Assembly (NCBI GenBank): GCA_947373775.1
Contig: CANBZE010000004.1
Span: 1-20,419 of the forward strand
Direction of reading: 5' to 3'
Length of the DNA: 20,419 nt
Source: Alphaproteobacteria bacterium
Lineage (GTDB): Bacteria; Pseudomonadota; Alphaproteobacteria; Micropepsales; Micropepsaceae
The notes beneath the pieces were generated by a model. That model did not search any database. It was not told the DNA's origin and saw only the letters and a program-made list of their open reading frames with translations. Shown here in pieces: positions 14,679-20,419 of this stretch. The position numbers and the translations under genes were made by a program. Position 1 is the stretch's first letter; each line of letters begins with the position of its first letter.

Positions 14679-15734
14679 GTGTTCAAGGTCATGTTTGCAG
14701 TCCTGTTGGGCGCCGTCCTGGCGGCGCCGGCCTTTGCGCAGGTAAAGAACAACGTGCCCGAAGTCGTGCCTGGTGCGCGTCCCGACACGGCAGAGCACAT
14801 CAAGGTCCATGGCACATCGCTGGAAGGCAATCTGGAAGGCGACGCAGCGGACCGCGACGTCCTGATTTTCCTGCCGCCCAGCTATGCCACCGACAAGGCG
14901 CGCCGCTATCCGGTGGTGTATGCGCTGCACGGCTATTCCATCGGCGCCGAGCAGTGGAGCCATGAAATCCATGTCCCCCAGACCATAGAGGGGGCTTTCG
15001 CCAAGGGCGCGAAGGACATGATCGTGGTGCTGCCGGATTCCAAGACCGTCCATAACGGGTCGATGTATTCCAGCTCGGTCACCACGGGGGATTTCGAAAA
15101 CTTTGTCGCGCACGATCTGGTGGCCTATGTCGACGCGCATTACCGCACGCTGGCCGCGCGTGAAAGCCGCGGTCTGGTGGGACATTCCATGGGTGGCTAT
15201 GGCGCCAGCCGCATCGGCATGAAGCATGCCGATGTCTTCGGCAGCTTGTACATCATGAGCCCCTGTTGCCTGTCGGCGCGCGCTGCCGGCGCGTTCAAGC
15301 CCGAAGATGAAGCGGCGCTGGCTGCTGTGAATACCCCTGCGGATTCCGCCAAACTGCCGTTCTTTCTGCGGGCGCAACTGGCCAGCGCGGCCGCCTGGTC
15401 GCCCAATCCCAAAAAGCCGCCGCTCTATCTCGACCTTCCGGTGGGCGAGGACCAGCAGGCCGTGCTGGCCAAGTGGGCCGCCAACGCACCGCTGAGTTTC
15501 CTGGACCAGTACGCCGGCAACTTGCGTCGTTATCGCGCCATCGCCCTGGATGTGGGCGATCAGGACGGTTTGCGCGCTGATACCGGTAAACTGCATGAGG
15601 CGCTGGACGGGTACGGCATCGCGAACACATTCACGGTTTATCCGGGCACCCATACCAGCAACGTCGCCTTTCGCTTCCAGGATTTCGTGATGCCGTTCTT
15701 CAGCAACTCGCTGTCATTCGATCCGCCAAAGTGA
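14679..15734 (+). CDS. Exported esterase of the esterase D / feruloyl-esterase-like family
   Basis: A 351-residue alpha/beta hydrolase of the putative esterase family (PF00756 type). A Sec signal (VMFAVLLGAVLAAPAFAQ) is cleaved near residue 20. The fold starts with DVLIFLPPSYA..RYPVVYALHGY (60-86), where the LHG segment forms the oxyanion hole; the nucleophile is S170 in GHSMGGYGA, the acid is D294 or D296 (DVGDQDG), and the His is H325 (YPGTHTSN). GTG at 14679 is preferred because GAGAGGGG lies 7 nt upstream; the ATG at 14691 is 19 nt from it. Feruloyl or acetyl xylan esterase activity fits the setting but is not proven by sequence. It is the first gene of an operon with GH29 and GH51; its stop lies 8 nt before the GH29 ATG. 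Confidence 0.88.
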   Translation: MFKVMFAVLLGAVLAAPAFAQVKNNVPEVVPGARPDTAEHIKVHGTSLEGNLEGDAADRDVLIFLPPSYATDKARRYPVVYALHGYSIGAEQWSHEIHVPQTIEGAFAKGAKDMIVVLPDSKTVHNGSMYSSSVTTGDFENFVAHDLVAYVDAHYRTLAARESRGLVGHSMGGYGASRIGMKHADVFGSLYIMSPCCLSARAAGAFKPEDEAALAAVNTPADSAKLPFFLRAQLASAAAWSPNPKKPPLYLDLPVGEDQQAVLAKWAANAPLSFLDQYAGNLRRYRAIALDVGDQDGLRADTGKLHEALDGYGIANTFTVYPGTHTSNVAFRFQDFVMPFFSNSLSFDPPK

Positions 15735-15742
15735 GGCCGACC

Positions 15743-17368
15743 ATGCTGTCCAAGCGCCAACTTCTGAAGCGCGGCACTGCGGCCTTGGCAGGCGCGGGCG
15801 TACCTTTTCGCGCCATGGCGGCGGATGCGATAGCGTCCGGGCCGTTTCAGGCAAACTGGGATTCCCTGAAGTCTCAATACCAGGCGCCCGACTGGTTCTG
15901 CGACGCCAAGTTCGGCATTTGGGCTCACTGGTCAGCGCAGTGCGTGCCAGAGGCCGGCGATTGGTATGCCCGCAACATGTATCTCCAGGGGCAGAAGCAG
16001 TATCAGCACCACCTGGAACATTACGGTCATCCTGCCGATACCGGTTTCATGGAAATGAACAACCGCTGGAAGGCGGAGAAGTGGAATCCTGACGAACTGA
16101 TGGGTCTGTATGCCAAGGCCGGCGCAAAATATTTTGTCAGCCTGGCCAACCATCACGACAATTTCGACAATTACGCCTCGCGCTTCCATGCCTGGAACAG
16201 CACCCGCGTGGGTCCCAAGCGGGATATCGTGGCAGGTTGGGCCAAGGCGGCGCGGGCGCGGGGCTTGAAGTTCGGCGTCTCAAATCACTCCGCGCACGCC
16301 TGGCACTGGTTCCAGGTGGCTTATGGTTATGATCCCGAAGGCGCGCGGGCCGGCCAGCGCTACGATGCTTTCAAGCTCACCAAATACGACGGCAAGGGCA
16401 AATGGTGGGAGGGGCTGGATCCTCAGGAGCTGTATGGCGGGGCAGTGATGCCCATGCCGGACGGCATCACATCGATCAAGGATGCGGGCGTCTTCCATGA
16501 AGCCCACGACCGGATCTGGGAAGAGGCGCCGCCGCTCGCCAACCCGGCCTTTGTGCGCATGTGGCAGCTGCGTTGCCAGGATCTGATCGACAGCTATCGG
16601 CCCGACCTTCTCTATTTCGACAATACCGGCTTGCCCCTGGGGCAGGCGGGCCTGGACGTGACGGCGCACATCTACAACAGCTCCATCGCCTGGCACGGAT
16701 CGCAGCAGGCCGTCGTCAACTGCAAGCTGTTGCCGGAAGATCGGCGTGCCGCGGTGGTGGAGGATGTGGAGCGCGGCTTCCGTGCCGAAATTCTACCGCA
16801 ACCCTGGCAGACGGATACCTGCATCGGCGACTGGCACTACAACCGCGAGCGGTTTCTCCAGAAAAGCTACATGTCCGCCAGCGCGGTGGTGCACCGGCTT
16901 TGCGACGTGGTGGCCAAGAATGGCTGCCTGCTGCTGTCCATTCCGGTGCGGGGCGATGGCACCATCGACGAGGAAGAACGCCAGATTGTCGAAGGCATCT
17001 CAACCTGGACGCAGCGTTATGGGGAAGCCATCTTTGCGTCCCGGCCTTGGCGTGTATCGGGCGAGGGGCCGACCCGGGTGGAAGTCGGCCATCTGAACGA
17101 GGGCAAGGCCAAGGCCTTTGAAGCAGCCGACATCCGCTTCACCACCAAGGGTTCGACGCTCTTTGCCATGACCCTGGGAAAGCCGGAGGGCACGGTGCTG
17201 ATCCGCTCCCTGGCCGGTGTCGGCAGTGTGCAAAAGGTCGAAATCGTGGGTGCCGGCGGCCCACTGGAATTCCGCCAGGACGCGGAAGGATTGCACGTCA
17301 CCGTGCCGGCGCAGGCCGCACACGATTATGGCGTTGCGCTCCGCATCAACGGGAACGGGCTTGTATAG
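15743..17368 (+). CDS. GH29 alpha-L-fucosidase, exported
   Basis: With the ATG at 15743 the protein has 541 residues. A GTG at 15731 overlapping the previous stop is possible, but GTGAGG sits ideally before the ATG. The N-terminus (MLSKRQLLKRGTAALAGAG) resembles a Tat-type or Sec signal ending near AMAAD. GH29 marks are WFCDAKFGIWAHWS near 51-64, YFVSLANHHDNFD near 130-142 (the family's K/N-HHD-F motif), and RPDLLYFDNTG with the probable nucleophile D293. The acid/base is not conserved in the family and was not assigned. A C-terminal beta-domain follows. It removes alpha-L-fucose from glycans by a retaining mechanism. A fucosidase is unexpected in a simple glucuronoxylan locus and suggests that the natural substrate includes fucosylated polymer such as xyloglucan or pectin side chains (inference). 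Confidence 0.88.
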   Translation: MLSKRQLLKRGTAALAGAGVPFRAMAADAIASGPFQANWDSLKSQYQAPDWFCDAKFGIWAHWSAQCVPEAGDWYARNMYLQGQKQYQHHLEHYGHPADTGFMEMNNRWKAEKWNPDELMGLYAKAGAKYFVSLANHHDNFDNYASRFHAWNSTRVGPKRDIVAGWAKAARARGLKFGVSNHSAHAWHWFQVAYGYDPEGARAGQRYDAFKLTKYDGKGKWWEGLDPQELYGGAVMPMPDGITSIKDAGVFHEAHDRIWEEAPPLANPAFVRMWQLRCQDLIDSYRPDLLYFDNTGLPLGQAGLDVTAHIYNSSIAWHGSQQAVVNCKLLPEDRRAAVVEDVERGFRAEILPQPWQTDTCIGDWHYNRERFLQKSYMSASAVVHRLCDVVAKNGCLLLSIPVRGDGTIDEEERQIVEGISTWTQRYGEAIFASRPWRVSGEGPTRVEVGHLNEGKAKAFEAADIRFTTKGSTLFAMTLGKPEGTVLIRSLAGVGSVQKVEIVGAGGPLEFRQDAEGLHVTVPAQAAHDYGVALRINGNGLV

Positions 17369-17407
17369 GGCAGGCGCGAACGCCGCCATCATTCAGTGAG
17401 GGATTAT

Positions 17408-18934
17408 ATGAGAAAGACAATATCGAGCGGCTTGCTGGCTTTGGCGCTGGCGACACCAGCGGCCGCACAGACGCAGACGGTGCGCGTGACGGTCGATATG
17501 GCGAAGCCCGGAGCCGTGATCGACCGCCATATCTATGGCCAGTTCGCCGAACACCTTGGGACGGGTATCTATGGCGGCATTTGGGTGGGCGAAGACAGCA
17601 AGATTCCCAACATCCGCGGCTATCGCAGCGATGTGGTGGAGGCGCTGAAGAAGATCCATGTACCAGTCGTGCGCTGGCCTGGCGGTTGTTTCGCTGACCT
17701 GTATAACTGGCGTGACGGCATCGGTCCGCGCGCCAAGCGCCCGACCCGCATCAATGTTCATTGGGGCGGGGTCACCGACAACAACGCTTTCGGCACCCAT
17801 GAATTCATGGATTTCGCCGAACTGATCGGCGCCGATCCCTATGTCTCGATGAATGTCGGTTCGCTGTCGCCTTATGATTCAGCGCAATGGGTCGAGTACA
17901 TGACCTCCAGCGAAGATGCATCGCTGGCCAACGAGCGGCGCGCCAATGGACGCGACAAGCCCTGGCAGCTGAAATATCTGGGCATCGGCAACGAGACCTG
18001 GGGCTGCGGCGGCAACATGAGCGGGGATTATTCCGCCTCGATCAATGCGCGCTATTCCACCTTCGTGAGTGCGCCCGCTTCCATGGGCATGGTCAAGGTT
18101 GCCAGCGGCGGCAGCGCGAATATCGGTGATTACAAGGCCTTCACCGATGCGATGATGAAAGGTGGCGGCAGGTTGCAGGCACTCAGCTTCCATTACTACG
18201 CTATGCCGGACAATGGCCGGTCCAAGGGGCCGGCCACCGGCTTCGGCGAAGACCGCTGGCAGGAGGAACTGGCGCTGACCCTGAATATGGAAGGCTATGT
18301 TTCCGACGTCAGCGCCGTCATGGACAAATATGATCCTGGCAAGAAAGTCGCGCTCTATGTTGACGAATGGGGCTCCTGGTACACCCAGGAGCCTGGCAGT
18401 CATCCCGGGTTCCTATTCCAGCAGAACGCGCTGCGGGATGCGGAAGTGGCCGCGCTGTCACTCAATATTTTCCATCGCCATACCGACCGGGTAAAGCTGG
18501 CAGCGATCGCGCAGATGGTGAATGTGCTGCAGGCCATGATCCTTACCGACGGGCCCAAGATGCTGCTGACGCCGACCTACCATGTCTTTGACATGTACCA
18601 ACCCTTCATGGAAGCGACGCCCTTCAGTGCGACAGCTTCTGGACCGGCCTATGCGAAGGGAATTCCTATGGTTGATGTGTCGGCGGCGCGCGGCAAGGAC
18701 GGGAGGCTCTACTTGGCGCTGGTCAATACTGACCCGCACAAGACAGCGCATGTCCAGACCAACCTTGCCGGTATCGGCAAGGGGCAGATTCTTACAGGTC
18801 CGGCAATGGACACGCACAATACGTTCGATGCGCCCAATGCCATCCATCCGGTGGCCTTCATCGGTAGGACGGTCGACGGGAAGGCTGTTTTCGATTTGCC
18901 GGCCAAGTCTATCGCAGTCGTAGCTGTAGAATGA
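17408..18934 (+). CDS. GH51 alpha-L-arabinofuranosidase, exported
   Basis: With the ATG at 17408 the protein has 508 residues, the usual GH51 size. GAGGGA lies just upstream, whereas the GTG at 17396 lacks a site. A Sec signal (MRKTISSGLLALALATPAAA) ends near residue 20. The family segments are IYGQFAEHLG..IYGGIWVG (43-61), VVRWPGGCFADLYNWRDGIGPR (87-108), the acid/base E196 (GIGNETWGCGG) and the nucleophile E320 (YVDEWGSWY), followed by a C-terminal beta-sandwich. It releases terminal arabinofuranose from arabinoxylan or arabinan oligomers. Many bacterial GH51 enzymes lack signals and work in the cytoplasm; this one is predicted to be exported. It is the last gene of the esterase-GH29-GH51 operon, 39 nt after GH29, and is followed by an intrinsic terminator. 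Confidence 0.94.
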   Translation: MRKTISSGLLALALATPAAAQTQTVRVTVDMAKPGAVIDRHIYGQFAEHLGTGIYGGIWVGEDSKIPNIRGYRSDVVEALKKIHVPVVRWPGGCFADLYNWRDGIGPRAKRPTRINVHWGGVTDNNAFGTHEFMDFAELIGADPYVSMNVGSLSPYDSAQWVEYMTSSEDASLANERRANGRDKPWQLKYLGIGNETWGCGGNMSGDYSASINARYSTFVSAPASMGMVKVASGGSANIGDYKAFTDAMMKGGGRLQALSFHYYAMPDNGRSKGPATGFGEDRWQEELALTLNMEGYVSDVSAVMDKYDPGKKVALYVDEWGSWYTQEPGSHPGFLFQQNALRDAEVAALSLNIFHRHTDRVKLAAIAQMVNVLQAMILTDGPKMLLTPTYHVFDMYQPFMEATPFSATASGPAYAKGIPMVDVSAARGKDGRLYLALVNTDPHKTAHVQTNLAGIGKGQILTGPAMDTHNTFDAPNAIHPVAFIGRTVDGKAVFDLPAKSIAVVAVE

Positions 18935-19026
18935 CGGGTGCTATGCGTCTTCTGCCGGTGTTTGCGGTTCGGAATGCGTGCCGACCAGATGAGCGTGATT
19001 GGTTTTCCCCTGTCGCGCTTTAACTC

Positions 19027-19061
19027 ACCGCCCGGGCGCTGTGTCCGGGCGGTATTTTTTT
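19027..19061 (+). terminator. Intrinsic terminator after the GH51 gene
   Basis: A perfect 9-bp GC-rich stem, ACCGCCCGG (19027-19035) with CCGGGCGGT (19045-19053), and a 9-nt loop are followed by A and seven T (19055-19061). It lies 92 nt after the GH51 stop and ends the plus-strand operon. On the minus strand no T-run follows the stem, so it should not terminate the GntR transcript. Confidence 0.9.
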
Positions 19062-19131
19062 GTTGCCGACGCCATGTGGGCAGGGCCTGGAGCCGGCAGT
19101 GGCGGAATAGCCCCACGGGTTTAGAGTGATG

Positions 19132-19869
19132 TCAGCGGCGCGTGCGGTCGTGGGATACGGCACTCTTGCGGCGCAATTGTACTGCATCGGAAAATGCCAG
19201 ATCGATCAGGTTGATCATTGCAGCGCGCGCTGCACCAGGATCTCGTGCAGCAATAGCCTCATAAATCTTGATGTGATCGGGAACAGCGTCCCGGCGTAGT
19301 CGCTGGGTGCGCTCCTTAAACATGGTGCTCCACGTCACGGCGGCCGTCACGCTGCTGCTGAGCGACACCAGGAACGGGTTGGCCGAAGCCGAGAGCAGGA
19401 TGGCATGAAAGTCCCGATCAGCGGCGCGGCCCCGCTCGGTGTGCAAGGTTTCGTGCGCCATCACCTCAAGGGCTCCACCCATACGATTCATTTGCTCCAG
19501 TGAACGTCGTTGGGCTGCCAATGCAGCGGCTTCCGGCTCCACAAGCTTGCGCAGTTCAAAAAGGCTCACGAGCAAGTTGCGTGGAGGCTCCCGGACAAAA
19601 ATCCAGCTCAGCACGTCCGGATCCAGGAGGTGCCACTCGCTGGTCTCGGTGACACGTGTCCCTATCTTGGGTCGCGACTGGACCAGTCCCTTTGCCACCA
19701 AAACCCGGATAGCCTCCCGGTATGCGGACCGGGACACATTGCGATCCCCGCTTGCCTCGATCTCTCCGTCCAAAAGAGTGCCAGGCTTGAGGCGTCCCGA
19801 GACAATCTTGCACCCGATCTCAGATGCGATCTTGCCAGGGATACGGATTTTGAGGCGGTCGCCTGTCAT
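19132..19869 (-). CDS. GntR-family transcriptional regulator, FadR/FCD subfamily
   Basis: A 245-residue regulator. The winged helix-turn-helix spans about 8-75 (KIASEIGCKIVSGRLKPGTL, SRSAYREAIRVLVAKGLV, IGTRV), and an all-helical FCD effector domain follows from about 98. The LLDPDVLSW linker is typical of regulators of sugar-acid catabolism (DgoR/GguR-like), so a sugar acid is a fair guess for the effector. FCD metal ligands D151, H155 and H199 are visible, but the last His (normally in A-M-x-x-H) is replaced in AMINLID, so metal binding may be altered. The ATG at 19869 has AAGGA a few bases upstream. It faces the end of the GH51 operon. The perfect palindrome at 14487-14503 fits the operator type of this subfamily. 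Confidence 0.9.
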   Translation of the reverse strand: MTGDRLKIRIPGKIASEIGCKIVSGRLKPGTLLDGEIEASGDRNVSRSAYREAIRVLVAKGLVQSRPKIGTRVTETSEWHLLDPDVLSWIFVREPPRNLLVSLFELRKLVEPEAAALAAQRRSLEQMNRMGGALEVMAHETLHTERGRAADRDFHAILLSASANPFLVSLSSSVTAAVTWSTMFKERTQRLRRDAVPDHIKIYEAIAARDPGAARAAMINLIDLAFSDAVQLRRKSAVSHDRTRR

Positions 19870-19893
19870 TTGTCCTTCATACCGGATTTGGCA

Positions 19894-20034
19894 TCAGCCA
19901 ATAAGGCCGGGCGCCTGCTCATCTGTCCTGCGATCGCGGATCAGCTCCAATAGCGCAGGTACCAAGCGATCCTGCTTGCCTTCGGCGGCGGCCCACAGCA
20001 CGCGCGCGGGCAAGTCCGGCGTCGTTGGCCTCAA
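19894..20034 (-). CDS. Possible small protein or gene remnant upstream of the GntR gene
   Basis: A frame of 46 codons can be read from a TTG at 20034; the frame is open back to a stop at 20115-20113, with no ATG. The peptide (…DLPARVLWAAAEGKQDRLV then PALLELIRDRRTDEQAPGLIG) looks protein-like: helical, with mixed charges and no low-complexity shadow character. There is no clear Shine-Dalgarno site, only AAGAAA. It ends 24 nt before the GntR start on the same strand. It may be a small cotranscribed protein, the C-terminal remnant of a lost gene, or chance in GC-rich DNA. No family was recognised. Confidence 0.25.
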   Translation of the reverse strand: MRPTTPDLPARVLWAAAEGKQDRLVPALLELIRDRRTDEQAPGLIG

Positions 20035-20134
20035 GGCAAAATTTCTTGGCGTGCTGCGTTCGGGGCGCTTGTCAGGACGTTCTATCTTTGGAACGGCGCT
20101 TGCCGAAAGAAATCAGCACGTTAGCTGAGAGGGA

Positions 20135-20228
20135 TGGCGGTGCCGGAGGGATTCGAACCCTCGATACGGCTTTACAACCGTATAACGGTTTAGCAAACCG
20201 CCGCCTTCAGCCTCTCGGCCACAGCTCC
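20135..20228 (-). tRNA. tRNA-Ser(GCT)
   Basis: A 94-nt serine tRNA with encoded CCA (20137-20135). The D-arm is GCC...GGC. The anticodon loop TTGCTAA gives anticodon GCT (codons AGC/AGU) on a GCGGT/ACCGT stem. The long variable arm TACGG/CCGTA identifies class II, and the T-arm is GAGGG-TTCGAAT-CCCTC. The acceptor stem GGAGCTG/CGGCACC has an A3-A70 mismatch and one U6-G67 pair, which is unusual; the rest is canonical, so it is probably functional. Confidence 0.93.
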
Positions 20229-20419
20229 ATCCAGGACTTCAGCCCTTGAGAGGCAAGACTGAAGGTACGAGAAGGGCGCCCTTTTGCCCTAGATTGGAGT
20301 CTGGCTCAAGGCGGCTTATTGGCCGGTAAATGCGCGATTTGGCCGGCTTTTATCCCCGAAAAGCGCCAAATTCGCTGCGCCGCGGCATGCGATACGTCTT
20401 GCCAGCCCCAAAGGCCGGG
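20229..20419. other. Region upstream of the tRNA, no gene seen
   Basis: No convincing coding frame was seen in these last 191 nt. They contain a 12-bp palindrome AAGGGCGCCCTT (20272-20283) and the repeated octamer TTGGCCGG (once near 20319, again near 20339). The tRNA promoter should lie here on the minus strand, but no clear -35/-10 pair was identified. Confidence 0.4.

Noticed and set aside
20135..20228. tRNA-Ser as an island attachment site
   Set aside because: No integrase gene and no direct repeat of the tRNA 3' end was seen elsewhere in the window; composition does not change across it.
20272..20283. AAGGGCGCCCTT palindrome as a terminator
   Set aside because: The arms leave no room for a stable loop, the T-run is only four, and no gene ends beside it.

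Overview
The window looks like about 20 kb of chromosome from a GC-rich alphaproteobacterium (GC about 60 %, judged by eye). The SDR protein at 5555-6346 resembles, from memory, the NAD-dependent D-xylose dehydrogenase XylB of Caulobacter crescentus along nearly its whole length. Together with the Tat-exported enzymes and the absence of Sus-type genes, this points to Caulobacterales or a related order; the genus cannot be named from the sequence. The central theme is breakdown of decorated xylan (arabino- and glucuronoxylan) and oxidative use of the released sugars.

Layout, left to right. (1) Positions 2-4332, plus strand: three co-directional genes whose products all carry export signals: a B3-like metallo-beta-lactamase-fold hydrolase (5' end cut off by the window), a Tat-exported sugar-acid dehydratase of the enolase superfamily, and a Tat-exported PQQ-dependent sugar dehydrogenase. 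(2) 4410-6346, plus: a LacI-family regulator and xylB. (3) 9243-6399, minus: an MFS transporter translationally coupled to a signal-less GH43 beta-xylosidase. (4) 9372-12737, plus: a Tat-exported GH10 endoxylanase and a Sec-exported GH67 alpha-glucuronidase, 6 nt apart. (5) 14429-12774, minus: a Tat-exported type-B carboxylesterase. (6) 14679-18934, plus: an operon of exported esterase, GH29 alpha-L-fucosidase and GH51 alpha-L-arabinofuranosidase, closed by a strong intrinsic terminator. (7) 19869-19132, minus: a GntR/FCD regulator, preceded by a short open frame. (8) 20228-20135, minus: tRNA-Ser(GCT).

How the parts may work together: GH10 cuts the xylan backbone outside the cytoplasm. GH67, GH51, GH29 and the two esterases remove glucuronate, arabinose, fucose and acyl groups. 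The MFS carrier may import short xylo-oligosaccharides or sugar acids. GH43 releases xylose in the cytoplasm, and XylB starts its oxidation to xylonate. The remaining xylonate pathway genes are not in the window.

Two regulatory circuits can be read from the DNA. LacI-type operators sharing the core TGGTAACGC lie in front of xylB and in the divergent MFS/GH10 promoter region, and a LacI regulator is encoded beside xylB. A perfect 17-bp palindrome matching the FadR/FCD-type GntR operator pattern lies between the divergent carboxylesterase and esterase-GH29-GH51 units, and a GntR/FCD regulator is encoded just beyond that operon. The most speculative but most interesting reading is that the first three genes form an extracytoplasmic sugar-oxidation route (dehydrogenase, possible lactonase, dehydratase).
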